A stretch of DNA of 64,000 nt from Strobilurus pachycystidiatus (Eukaryota > Basidiomycota > Agaricomycetes > Agaricales > Physalacriaceae): the NCBI GenBank assembly GCA_019915135.1, contig JAHLMK010000003.1, positions 1,178,001-1,242,000 of the forward strand. Direction: 5' to 3'. Positions 21,674 to 32,650 of this stretch are shown here, one piece after another; the first letter of the stretch is position 1, and the number at the start of each line of letters is the position of its first letter. The position numbers were made by a program, and so were the translations under genes. Below the pieces are notes generated by a model, which saw only the letters and a list, made by a program, of their open reading frames with translations, was not told the origin of the DNA and ran no database searches.

Positions 21674-22326
21674 ATGTTTTTAAAGGCGGGACGAGTGCGA
21701 GTGCTATGAAAGTCGGATACTGTACTTATGTAACCCGGTTATTTCGAGCTCAGCAGTTTGCGCCGAGATCGCGGCTTGGATCGCGTAATACTAGAGCGAG
21801 TAGCTGGGTGTAGTGCGTAGAAGTTGACCGAAGTGCGAAGGATACTGAGAAGTAGATTGATTGAGAGGAGAGCTCAGAGCTGAGAAAAACGTACTGTGGT
21901 AAGAGCCTAAGGGCGACGTTGAACTCACATGGTCCCAGAGCTACAAAAGCTCTGACGCTGCTCGGTCCGAATCAGAAATAGCGAATCAGTCAGATTGGTG
22001 CAGGAAAATGGCTACAGAAAGCAACCCGATCACTCAAATGCAGAGCGCGTCCGACGCGTCGCGTCCATCTTGGGAAGAGCGCCGTGGCGGCCACGTGTAA
22101 GCCGCTCCCCTTCCTTGTTTGGTGACTGGGCCGACCCTCTTCCCATCATTCACACCGCGACCCACGACCAGAAAAATCGCCCACCAGTCGGCGCCGACCA
22201 CCCTCGACTTATCGTTGCGTACACGAGTCGCATGCTCTAAAAATCACCGAGCATGCTATGCTTAGATTGTAACGTGGCACACTGAGGGCCAGCTTGGGCT
22301 GATACCTCTTCCTACCTCCTGCAACA
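21674..22326. other. Intergenic region, nothing supported
   Basis: Likely shared upstream region of the coiled-coil gene and the XanA-like gene, which are divergent. No ORF with family resemblance. Confidence 0.45.
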
Positions 22327-23653
22327 ATGGCCATCGAGCTTGTACCCTTGACAGTCCCGTCCTCGTCGAGACTGGATCCTTTCTTCGGTCGCGAAGTCAA
22401 GGGATTCGAGCCAGCTAGATTTGGAGAGGATGACTTCCAAGCGATCCGCATCGCCTTATACCAGGTGCGACCTAGTCCTGGTCTACACAGTTCTCCATCC
22501 TGACACTGCTCCAGCACGACCTGCTCTTGTTCAGAAATGTCTCCTTGACGCCCGAACAGCAGTATGCGCTCAACAAGGTCAGCCACGTCCATCCAGTATC
22601 GCCGATTCAATTTTCTTACCATGTTGGTAGGCCTTCGATCCATCCTGCGAAAACTTTGGCCACGGCAACAATGCCATCGACGCGAACAAGAAATCGATCC
22701 TGCATCCCGACCTCAAGACTATCCCTCGTGTTCCCCAGGTGCAGCTTATCGGCAACGGCGTCATCCACAACCACGAAGGCCTGTCCACCGTGACTCTCAA
22801 ACACCCCTCCCACACTACCTTCCACAAGACCAGCAATGACACCCCGGGAGCAACGCGCTTCTTCCGATGGCACATCGACGCCGCGCTCTATGACCTTGCC
22901 CAGCCCAAAGTCACAACTCTATACGGTGTCTCAGTTCCCGCTGGACCGCGCCAGACGTGTGTCTACGACGATGGGACAGGTGACGAGTTGAGCGTCTCGT
23001 TGGGAACCACGGCGTTCGTATCGGGGAAGACAATGTTCGACATCCTTCCGCCTGAACTGAAGAGCCTCGCTGTGCGCACGAAGGCGCGATATGCGCCGCA
23101 CCCGTATACCTGGATGGCAGCCGCCAAGGCAGTCCCTACCGGTTTGGGCCTGGAGTCAGATGGGTCGGAGTTGCCTTTGAGCGAGCTCCCACCGTGGCAC
23201 GAGGACAAAGTTCAGACCCTGCCACTGCTTTGGAAGAACGAAGTGACGGGCAAGCTTCATTTGCAGGTTCATCCTTGTGGCGTTGCTGAGCTACTCGTCG
23301 ATCCCGATACAACGCAAGGCGCTCTGTATCCCGATGGTGCGCATCTCAAGGATCTGACGGAAATAAGGCGGCTCTTGTACTCCATGCAACGACCGGGTAT
23401 CTCGCCCAGCGTGCGTAGGATCTCCGTCCGCTATTGGCAAACGTCATCTCACGATTGTTTATAGTTGGTCTATGCGCACGAGTGGCACGAGAAGGATCTG
23501 GTTCTATTCCACAATCGCGGTGTTCTTCATAGTGTGGTTGGCACCTTTGCGCCAGATCAGGTCAGGGCTTTCCACCAGTGCAACCTCGCGGCGTCCGGGT
23601 TTCCTGTCGGACCGACGGGGGAGGACGTCAAGAAATGGTGCTCCTCGAATTAG
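22327..23653 (+). CDS. xanA: Fe(II)/2-oxoglutarate dioxygenase, XanA (xanthine dioxygenase)-like
   Basis: TauD-superfamily enzyme. XanA homologues hydroxylate xanthine to uric acid using 2-oxoglutarate and O2, replacing molybdenum xanthine dehydrogenase in purine catabolism. Four exons in phase: 22327-22464, 22515-22577, 22631-23410 and 23465-23653, giving 389 residues. Seen: an N-terminal DPFFGREVKGFEP segment; HDLLLFRNVSLTPEQQYAL; the metal-binding HxD within RWHIDAALYDLAQPKVTTLYG; a SDGSELPLSELPPW region; and the distal iron His in LVLFHNRGVLHSVVG. The RWHIDAALY context is what I associate with XanA rather than taurine dioxygenases. No targeting signal is evident. The alternative is a related TauD enzyme of other specificity. 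Confidence 0.85.
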
Positions 23654-23957
23654 AGCAATTGCTAGCAATCCATGTCCTCATACATGTCAAGTAATCTTGA
23701 CAGCCTCCTTTTCTCCAGCTCCATGTCGCCACACTGCTGCCACGGTGCCTGGGATCTCGCAGCCTATCTGCGCTTCATGTGTCTGCCTCCGCTACAGCGT
23801 GAATGATCGAGCGCCACTCCCGAGCAATGACATCATACCTCCTCCGACTCCCAGCTCCAACGCATTTGCTTGATAAGTCTTCCCGCGCAGCTCTCTGAGC
23901 GGCCCACGCCCATCCTATCCCCCTACCACCACCTCACACACCCTACTACTATCCGCC

Positions 23958-24805
23958 ATGCCAGTCGTCCTTGGATTCGAGCTCTCGGAGATGTCCTTCT
24001 CCGCCCTCAGCTCCAAATCCCTGATGTCCACAACGCCATACTACCCCTACCGCCGGTCGCGCGTAATATCCTATCAAGTCGCCATGCTCGTCGGGCTCGC
24101 AGCAGAATGCACCGCCACGTACTCGCTGGACAAATACGAAGACCTCCAAGGGCACATCGAGACCTGGTTCATCAACGCGCCCAATCCGTCACAGGCGAGG
24201 GGCGGCGCGCACCTATACCAGAACGACTTGATAGACATGCAGATTGTCACGATCGTGATGTGCGTCATGACCGCGTGCGTGTTTGGGGCGGACTTTTTCT
24301 TTCTGGCGATGTTCCCGAGGCAAAGATACCCGCGATGGTATAATGTCTCGAGACGGGTGGCGGCTGTTATAACTGCCCTAGGCATGATGGCGGCTTCGCT
24401 AGGGAGTACGGTATGTATCCTGTTATCGCGGAAATCCAAGTGTGGCGTCTCATTATTGCTAGATCGTCGTCGCCACACACAGCGCAGCGATATCGGGTGT
24501 GACCCACGCCGAAGCCGCAGCAATATACCCTCGTCCGCCGTTCAAATATTCCGCTTGGCCGGTGAACATTGCCTACGTCGTCCTCCTCTGGATTGCTTCA
24601 ATCGGAGTGATAATATCGTGCGTGTTCCACTTCTCATTCCAATACCCAGGATCCTGACAACCAGTCATTCAGGACCGTATACATGTTCCTCGGTATCGCA
24701 GGGGAGGAGAGGCGCCAGAGCTCTGATACCCTGCCTATCAATAGCGAAAAGCACCGCGCCGTCCCAGGCGAGGATGGGAGCGTCGGGCGGGCTTCGATTG
24801 TATGA
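23958..24805 (+). CDS. Four-TM hypothetical membrane protein
   Basis: Family not recognised. Three exons in phase: 23958-24410, 24463-24617 and 24673-24805, giving 246 residues. Seen: a short cytosolic-like N-terminus; a hydrophobic segment VISYQVAMLVGLAAECTATY; a polar loop with EDLQGHIETWF; a strong segment IVTIVMCVMTACVFGADFFFLAMF; a third at VAAVITALGMMAASLGSTIVVATHSAA; a fourth at WPVNIAYVVLLWIASIGVIIS; and a charged tail SDTLPINSEKHRAVPGEDGS. The layout resembles small fungal tetraspanning (MARVEL-like) proteins, but no motif fixes the family. The acceptor at 24672 was chosen because the nearer AG at 24664 gives no sensible tail. The 3' flank has three copies of TGTATGAGTG or close variants (24799-24855). 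Confidence 0.72.
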
Positions 24806-25469
24806 GTGCCTATGGCGCTCACTGTATGAGTGCTCTGGGTTTTCGGTTGTATGAGTGGTTATGGGCTTGATGGACTTGATTCGACATCCTATTCAGACTT
24901 CCAGTCTTTGCTGTAATTTCTCGTAGGGATCTCCGAGCCAATAGACTTTACGATTCATGAGCAACGGTGCGCAGAATGGAAACAGTGGTTACGGCGGCCG
25001 GTGGGGCTTGCACCGAATGGATTCGGTATCTCGTCATTAATCATTGGCGAAGTCGAAATGAAAACGATCAAGTATAGTTCGATGCGTCATCATGATCAAG
25101 TTCCTGCAAGGGCGGTTGCTTTGACCTTTGGGAAGGAGAAAGGCTGCCCCTTAGGTCAGGAGCAGCAAATAAGCTCTGAGAGCTGCGTTCCACATCTGTT
25201 GCGTGTGGAGGTTGTGTGGACGAGGAGCTACCATCAAGCAACGGATTGATCATTCTGGTCAGAAGTAAGGTGGCGCAAGATTATGGTTAGCGTTGTTAAT
25301 GCGTCCCTCGTTTTCACCAAGAGTCTGCTCGGATCTGATTTGTGTATTTGATTCGCTTTCAGCGGTCCACTCCACATGAACAGCGAAAAATCTCACAATG
25401 GGCAGGACAAGAATAAATAACAATTAGAAGGAGACTGCATTGATAAAGTGATAATGAGACCAGAAGAAT
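24806..25469. other. Intergenic region, nothing supported
   Basis: Convergent gap between the membrane-protein gene and the F-box gene. An 82-codon plus-strand ORF at 25001 has no recognisable content. Confidence 0.5.
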
Positions 25470-27014
25470 CTAGGAAGGAAAGTAGACGACCGTAAACGCC
25501 TCTCGAATGCGATCCCACCGTTCCCCACTGAGCGCATCAGAAAGCGCATGAGATATGCGAAGCTCCTGCAATTGAGCACATCTGGCCGACGTGCTGCCAC
25601 CGGGACAACGCGATGCCAACATGTCTAAGAGCAGTTCGACATTTTCGGCTCTCAGAGACGAACTCTGCGTCATGTCGACGTATCCATCTGCCATATTGCT
25701 ACCCAAATGGTACTCCTCCAGCCAAAGTACACGAACACAGGGAAGGAAGAGCGCCTCCGAGTCGTCTGCGTCAACTGTCATTTGCTGGAAGGCTTCGATG
25801 AGGAAGTTCAGATCCGTCGCAACGTGCAGTGTTTCGACCTTTTTGGCCATTCGAAGACATGCGAGCAAGTCTTCAGAATCCACTCTCGTCATGCATGGCA
25901 CGCGTAGAGCAAGAGATCGCAGGTTTGCGATAAGTTGCTCCGACGTCGGGAAGGAGACAAGAGGCTTCATGGTTTCCCACTTCAAGTGGGACAGCCCAGG
26001 CATATCCAGACAGCGTAGAAGAGGGAGTTGGTCGCCGTGAGTGATGCAAGGAAGCGTCAACGAATCGAGGAGAGGCAGAGTGATTGGAGCGGGCCCATTT
26101 CGCTCATTGGTTCTCAGCTTGATAACCAGCGAAGTCAGCATGGTCATTTTCCGAATAGGCTCCAAATCCGCAAGCAATTCCAGCTCACAGAAATAGCTAG
26201 TGAGCTGGGACCAGGGAAGGGACACGTGTTGGCAAGAGGAACTATAGGTGACATGAAAGTTGCGCAAGCAAGGCGCAGACTCGAAAGTCCTGATGAGTGG
26301 CCTTGGGAGGGTAGCGATGTATTCGAGAGGCGCTTCGATTGTGAGGACCTGCATATGAGCGAAAGTGTTCCCGTTCATGTGCTCGATGACAGAATGAGAA
26401 GTATTCAAGCGCACATGGCTCCATCGCCGCATGCTAAGTTTGAGTAGGGACATTGCAGCGGTCTCCTTTCCGTCATCATCGTCGCCAACCAAAACGAGAA
26501 ACAGGTCGCTGTTCTGTGATCTCTCCAGGCACAGCCCGAGCCTATATAGCAACCTGCACACTGGAATCTCTTCGTAGAGGCCGAAATGCAAGGAGACAAA
26601 GGACCAAAATCTAGGATGAGAAAGGGCCACTTCTCTCCATCGTTTGCAAGTCTGTGAAATGGCCCATGTCGAGTATTCTGGGTCCAAAGAATCCATGTCA
26701 TACGCGAGTCCGACCGAGTCGGTATCGTCATACTCGACAGCCATTGAGAAGATTTCGCGTAATATTTCCTGAGGTAGAGTGCGCAATGGATGTAGAATTG
26801 TTTTGGCGTGATGAAGTTGGGATTCGACCTTCTCCCGAGTGGCTCTGAGCGCATCGGAGGCCGCCTGCAATTCGGCCAATTTTGCGTCTATCTCTTGGAG
26901 AGCGGAAGAGACTGTCAGAGCTGCACGTGCCAGGTATTCGGCGTCTTCAGGACGAGCTACTTCGTTTGTCCCCAGTAGGTACTCAACGCGAGCATTTGAA
27001 AGGTGTTGATCCAT
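25470..27014 (-). CDS. F-box protein (F-box-like/LRR type)
   Basis: Substrate-adaptor type protein that would join an SCF ubiquitin ligase. Single exon, 514 residues. Seen: an N-terminal coiled coil (ALQEIDAKLAELQAASDALRA, residues about 38-70); then an F-box LRTLPQEILREIFSMAVEYD with WAISQTCKRWREVALSHPRFW, the usual agaricomycete form; then irregular leucine-rich segments (VLTIEAPLEYIATLPRPLI, LLDSLTLPCITHGDQLPLLR). Ending AFTVVYFPS. This family is heavily expanded in mushroom genomes, so the substrate cannot be guessed. A decayed relative lies next door on the other strand at 27430-28310. Confidence 0.88.
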   Translation of the reverse strand: MDQHLSNARVEYLLGTNEVARPEDAEYLARAALTVSSALQEIDAKLAELQAASDALRATREKVESQLHHAKTILHPLRTLPQEILREIFSMAVEYDDTDSVGLAYDMDSLDPEYSTWAISQTCKRWREVALSHPRFWSFVSLHFGLYEEIPVCRLLYRLGLCLERSQNSDLFLVLVGDDDDGKETAAMSLLKLSMRRWSHVRLNTSHSVIEHMNGNTFAHMQVLTIEAPLEYIATLPRPLIRTFESAPCLRNFHVTYSSSCQHVSLPWSQLTSYFCELELLADLEPIRKMTMLTSLVIKLRTNERNGPAPITLPLLDSLTLPCITHGDQLPLLRCLDMPGLSHLKWETMKPLVSFPTSEQLIANLRSLALRVPCMTRVDSEDLLACLRMAKKVETLHVATDLNFLIEAFQQMTVDADDSEALFLPCVRVLWLEEYHLGSNMADGYVDMTQSSSLRAENVELLLDMLASRCPGGSTSARCAQLQELRISHALSDALSGERWDRIREAFTVVYFPS

Positions 27015-27429
27015 GTTCCTTTCGGAAAGGCTTTTGCTACCGCCACAAAGTGGGCAAGGACTGACGACCTAAGTCAGGAGAGGTCTCTTGAATGTGAGGT
27101 TAGAAAACTTACACGCTGTCCATGGCGAAGAATGGCGATGCAAACGACAGCAATGATGTGGCGCGAAGCAAGTACCGGCAGCCGGTCCGCCTGCCGATTG
27201 ATTGGTGGCTTCCTAATCTGGCAATGTCGGTTTACTCCTTGCCTTGCAACCTCGACAGTTCAACATTCACTTACGCGTTATTTGACAGCGTAGAGCCTTG
27301 CGAAGGAGAGGACTCGCCTTTCTTTCGGAGCATCTGGTTGCCGTATACGCGACCTTTGGACAAGTAACGAGCCTCCTAGCATTGAGGAGGCGGATCTTCT
27401 CCGTCTTCAATCTCACGATTCTACGTACC

Positions 27430-28310
27430 TGGACAATATTGAGCTGAGATAGAAACAAGTCTATGCAAAGCTCGACCTCCAGCGGAACAGACGCGAAGGG
27501 ATGAGATCCTCTGTACCCCCATCCAATTCGCGTCCTCTCACCAGAAGTCCTCCCGACTCCTCCGTGAAATCGTCTTCTGGGCTCTCAAACCCAAAAGCTC
27601 CATCATGGGACTCCTTGTACCCGAAAGGAACCGCATGGACTGTATCTCAGGTCTGCCAGCGATGGAGGAACCTTGCTCTATCCGAGTCGTTCCCCAGCAT
27701 GTGTGCCACCCTTCGGCTACGCTTCGCGGGCTACCGACGCGCTTGAATCCCACCTCGGCGCGTCTCGTACAAGCTCGGTGTATACTATCACTTGGAGCGG
27801 TCCCAGAACTTGGACGTCACAATCCTAGGCAGTAATGACGCTCAGGACACGCATGCGATGGCAGCTCTGGAACTCAGCACGCGCCGCTGGGTGTCGCTGT
27901 CCGTGCCGCCCCCGCGGCTAGATGACCTGAGTGGAAAAGTATTTATTCGAGCGGATGAAGGTCCTCAACGTTGTCAATGATAACGTAGAGTACCTGCTAC
28001 TGGGCGAACGAACCGCCAATCCACCATGGGCACACGACGCTTCAGTCATCACGGCCTTCCAGACAGCACCGCACCTTCGTCGCGTTCACGTCGCCCGTGT
28101 TACCGAGTGTATCGCTCTTCTCTCCCTCCAAATCACACATTATATCTGCACTGTTGATACAGTGCCGAGCATATGCAGATGTGCTGATACATATTGTCGC
28201 AGAGTCTTGGCGAATAACAAAACTGGCCCGATACGGTCGGTTATCCTGCTCTGTGATAGTGGTTCGCCGCGGAACTTTCAACTTTATGCTACTCCGAGTC
28301 AAGTAACATA
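27430..28310 (+). pseudogene. Decayed F-box gene
   Basis: Pieces of an F-box protein appear in changing frames: an F-box-like REIVFWALKPK; WTVSQVCQRWRNLALSESFPSMCATLRLRF in the frame ending at 27746; SQNLDVTILGSNDAQDTHAMAALELSTRRWVSLSVP from about 27795; then a segment FERMKVLNVVNDNVEYLLLGE and HLRRVHVARVTECIALLSLQITHYIC. At least three frame changes and several stops separate them, so no full product is possible. The remnant ends close to the outer boundary of the large inverted duplication at 28290-28310. Confidence 0.75.
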
Positions 28311-29034
28311 TGAGATTGTTCAGGGAGCTAAGGATTTAGGTAGACGAAGCTCAAGGGCGGACAAGCTCGCGGGTCCGCCCTTGAATTCAGTCAGAGGAGA
28401 TTTACGCGGTGCAACTTCGTGTTCTTTTTTTTGCCAAAAGTCAAGGACCTGAGGAAGCCGTAACTCACATACGTGGTATCAGTAGGTCAAAGTTGGCCAT
28501 GCACCTACATTTCGTTATCTTCCGGTTTGTCGACTTGAAGGAGATGAAGAACGCCGAGCAGTGCATCTCTACCTAGACCCGTTGGCCATCTATACGGATC
28601 CAAGGGCTGGAATGTAACTATTTGATCCACCACAGCCGGCGGCGCTGATGGATTGGCTGTTTAGAATCCAGGCAGCTCCAGAGTCTACAGCATTACGCTG
28701 GCGATTTTGTGGGCCGGGAGGAAAATTGCCCCATAATGAAGTATGTAAACCTTGGGGTATCCATAGTAGATTGATGGAAACAGAGATTGCAACGCAGATT
28801 GGCTGTCGATTCGTGACGAAATGGACGGGCCCTGGACGCCACGATCATTTTTGATCGGAGGGCCTGGGCGCGGGTCCCCAAAACACGAGACAACATCGCG
28901 AGCGGTCTTGCTCTTTATTGCTCTCCATGACCCTGTGCGGGACTGCCTTCCTCCCCTCATTTTCTTGCCCTCTTCTGCTTGCTCCACCTTCAACTAAGCC
29001 AGCAAGCCACCCTTTAATCATTGCATAGCATAGA
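28311..29034. other. Upstream region of the TMEM135-like gene, part of the duplicated block
   Basis: No gene. The counterpart is 46448-47160. Conserved patches include AAGGGCGGAC...GGGTCCGCCCTT near 28350 and AAAACACGAGACAACATCGCGAGCGGTC near 28880. Confidence 0.55.
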
Positions 29035-31236
29035 ATGCCAGCAAGCAGGGCCGTCCGTGGTCACGGTGGCGAGCGCGTGCACCCATTAACTCCTCGAGAT
29101 ACCCCACCGGATTCTGGCTCCCCCAACCATCCGACCCATATCTCTCTTCCGCCTCTGAATCACGATTCCGGGATGTCCTCCCCGTCACAGCCGCCGACAC
29201 CGTCCAATTCCGTCTACTTTACTCCAAGACGGGCTATGGCATCCTTCGAGAATCTTGTTGCGCTGGCAAACCACCAAGAACGGCTCAAAGAGGCTGGGAA
29301 GATGGTCTGGCGTGTTCGGGGCGAACCTGTGGTCGAACTACCAGATATAGAGGCTTGTCTGAAGCATGCCGCTATGGGGGGATTACGTGCGCGTTTATGA
29401 CGTTTCTCGTGCGGTCGCACCAACTGATTATTATGCGCTAGGTTCCGCTACGCTGGCATTCAATATCCGAGCAGCCTTCAATCTCATCCTAGCCTTCATC
29501 CGGATCCGGCGCGTTCCAAAGTATGTTTACTCCAATACAGCAGATCCCGTTGCTGATACATATGTCAAAGGAACATGCGACTAGCCATTCTTGGACGCGC
29601 CATCTTTGGGGAGGATACCTGGAGGTTCGCCGCCATGCTAGGTCCATCATTTCACGGCTCATTATCCATTCCGCTCACTTGCATTGTAGGGACGTTCACT
29701 TCGGTCTACAAGTTCCTTATAAACGCCCTCCCTCTGTTATTCCCAACGCAAAAGTCTAGCGATGACGATCCTTTCGATGATGAGCTGGAGACGGTGGAAG
29801 TAGCAACACCAGGCGGGGCACATCGCCGACGCGCCAGCCTATCCCTCAGCGCCCATGCGCGGCAGGTCATTATCCGCAAGAAGACTCGTCGATGGCATTC
29901 TGCTCTGGCAGGTGCTCTTGCCGGAGGCTTGGGCGTTCTCTTCGAGAAGCGCGGCCGAAGGATAACGATCGGCCAGCAGATGTTTGTACGGTGAGTAGAT
30001 GTTTCTTACCGGCTATCATTACCGGTCTGATATCCTGTGCAGTGGACTTCAGGGTTCTTTCAACGCATTCACGACGCGTAAGAATATACATATACCTCAT
30101 GGAGACATCATGCTATTCTCTATCGTGTAGGCAGTTCCGTGCTATGTTTATCACAACCTGTTCTCATCATTTTTTAGATCAGCACAAGTGCTATACGCCT
30201 CGTTCGTTCGGCCAGATAGTTTGCCTGCATCTTACCGCGCTTGGTGAGACCATCGATCTCGAATTGTCCATTTTTAACGCGTCTCCAGGATCATACGAGC
30301 ATCCCATGTGCCACCAGAGGCCATCAAGATGAATCACGACTTGCTACACACGCATTCCTTTGATACAGCAGATTTAGACAAGATTATTACCAGCGCTGTA
30401 AGCATCTTTTCCTTTCTTGGCTCATTCGAATGCTCATCTGTCCCTCAGAAATGGAAAATCACGCCTCAGAACGCGGAGTCACTGCTCTCTCGGAAGCAAG
30501 ATTTCTCCCTGTATTCTCCCGACTCTGCTAAATACTTGCCCACGGCACATTGCCCGTGCGAGGCACTGCATCCCGGCCAGACATCCTGCTTGACGGAGAT
30601 GCCCATCGCTCGCTTTATAGATGTCGCGCGGTTCATGTTCCCCGTGTACGGCGCGCTGCACGTCCTCCCCCCGATCCTCTTCCGCACGAACGCCTTCATG
30701 CGCAACCCAGGTGGCATGCTTTTCAAAGCCCTCTTCGGGACCCTCAAGAGCTGCACGTTCCTCGGCGTGTATGTTATCATATACCAAGGTGCGTCTCTCA
30801 TCTTTGTCCTCGCATTCGGCTGTCCCTGATTGAAATTTGCGTCCGTCCAGGAATCATATGTGCGCGAAGCAACATGCACGAGTTCTTCAGCACGCTTCCG
30901 ATCACATCCTGGATGAAGCTCCCCCAGTGGCTCGTCGACCTGCTCTTCGTTTCGCGCTGGGCGTATTGGCTTCCTGGGCTCGCTACGGGCCTGTCCATGT
31001 TCTTCGAGGAGAAGAAACGCCGGGCCGAGCTCGCCATGTACGTGCTTCCAAAGGCGCTCGAGAGTATGTGGAACATTGCGATAGGCAAAGTGGGCGGGTT
31101 CAGGGCGGGGAAGCCGGGCGAGGCGCTGTTGACGGCGCTGGGGATGGCTATGGTCATGAGCACGTACCAGAATGACCCGCATCATCTGTCGGGACTCGTT
31201 AGAAGGATATTGTACCAGTTCATTGGACCAAACTGA
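29035..31236 (+). CDS. TMEM135-like membrane protein, copy 1
   Basis: TMEM135 relatives are multi-pass proteins of peroxisomal/mitochondrial membranes implicated in organelle dynamics and lipid handling; the role in fungi is not known to me. About seven exons: 29035-29386, 29442-29520, 29571-29990, about 30044-30126, then pieces to 31236. Seen: a Pro/Ser N-terminus; SATLAFNIRAAFNLILAFIRI; a Tim17-like core WHSALAGALAGGLGVLFEKRGRR; LQGSFNAFTTRKNIHIPHGDIMLFSIV; SAQVLYASFVRPDSLPASY; a Cys-rich segment CPCEALHPGQTSC; FMFPVYGALHVLPPILF; and a C-terminus with WAYWLPGLATGLSMFFEEKKRR and LPKALESMW. The repeated G-x3-G/EKxxRR halves fit this family. The 3' end faces the NLR gene 300 bp away. Confidence 0.8.
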
Positions 31237-31429
31237 TGCGTATTGGGATGTATATATGGACAGTATCTAGGTTTAATTTGTAGTAAAAAGTAGGGTACAG
31301 TGATATGTTGAGGGCATCGAGACTAGATACTAATTGCAAAATTTCTGTAACACTGTTGATTTGACGAGTGGTCTGAGCCCAGGTACGAGGGTGTTGGGGA
31401 AGTTGCATTCCTCAACAAAAATACATATT

Positions 31430-32650
31430 GTTACATTATCTCTGTCACTCTGGCCTTCTTCACCTCCACAATAGCATCTTCTGGTATGGCTGCTCCTGCA
31501 TCCAAAAGAAGACATAGACAATCATCTGTTCAGTTCCTTATGCCTTCACCACAGCATCTTCTGGTAAGGTTGCTCCTCTATCTTGAAGCAAGCAGAGACA
31601 TCTTACTGCATTATATTTCAATGCATTTACAACAGCCTCTTTGGGAATAGGTGATCCTGCATCCAGAAGAAGGCGGAGACAATCCACTGTGTAGTTTCCT
31701 GATGCAGCCACGACAGCATCTTGTGGGATGGTTGCACCAGCATCTAAAAGAAGACGTAGACAATCATCTTTAGAGTTTCTTGATGCATTCACCACAGCAG
31801 TGTCTGGAGTGACTGGTTTCACACTCAAAAGTAGGCGTAGACAATCTGTTGTTTCATTTTCTGTAGCGGCAGTGACAGCAGCTTCTGTGATGGCTGCACC
31901 TGCATTCAAAAGTAGATGTAGACAATCATCTGTATAGTTCCTTGATGCCTTTACTACAGCAGCATCTGGGATGATTGCTCCCACACTTAAAAGAAGACGC
32001 AGACAATCTGCTGTTCCACTCTGTGAAGCAGCAATAACAGCATCCTCTGGAATAGCTGCACCTGCGTTCAGAAGAAGACGTAGACAATTATCTTTATAGC
32101 TTCTTGATGCCTCCACAACAGCATCCTCTGGAATAACTGGTCCCGCATTCAGAAGAAGACAGAGACAATCCACTACACTGTTTCTTGATGCCATCACAAT
32201 AGCATCTTTTGTGATAGCTGCTCCCATATTCAAAAGAAGACGTAAACGATTATCTGTAGAGTCCATAGACGCCTTCACTACAGCAGTTTCAGGAATGGCT
32301 GCTCCTGCATTGAGAAGAAGACGCAGACAATTCATTGTGTCTTTCTCTATTGCAGCTATAACAGCATTTTCTGAAATAGTTGCAGCTGCATGTAAGAGAA
32401 GACGAAGACAGTTTATATTATCATATTTTATGGCTACTATAACAGCATCTTCTAGGATGCCAATAGTTGTGCCTGCATGCAAAAGAAGATGGAGACAGTT
32501 CACTGCATTAATCTGTGAGGCTTTTACAATTGCATCTTTTGGAATTGCTCCAAGATACAGTAGCATACTGATGCGCTCAAAATCATTATGTGTAGTGGCA
32601 TAAACTAAAGGAGAAATGATTACTGTCTCTTGTATAATTGTAGCAAATTG
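31430..32650 (-). repeat. 27-residue (81-bp) repeat array of NLR copy 1
   Basis: About 14 units of the pattern CLRLLLxAGAxIPxxAVVxASxNxxxD, each 81 bp. Conserved Leu/Ala/Gly positions alternate with variable ones. The final unit lies beyond the premature stop at 31538. Confidence 0.85.

Noticed and set aside
29991..30332. 146-codon ORF through TMEM135-like introns (with MFITTCSHHF...)
   Set aside because: Homology between the two copies and splice phase place most of it in introns or in another frame.
30466..31185. Long minus-strand ORF opposite TMEM135-like exons (and its mirror at 44308-45096)
   Set aside because: Shadow of the real exons; the product is low-complexity Arg/His-rich.
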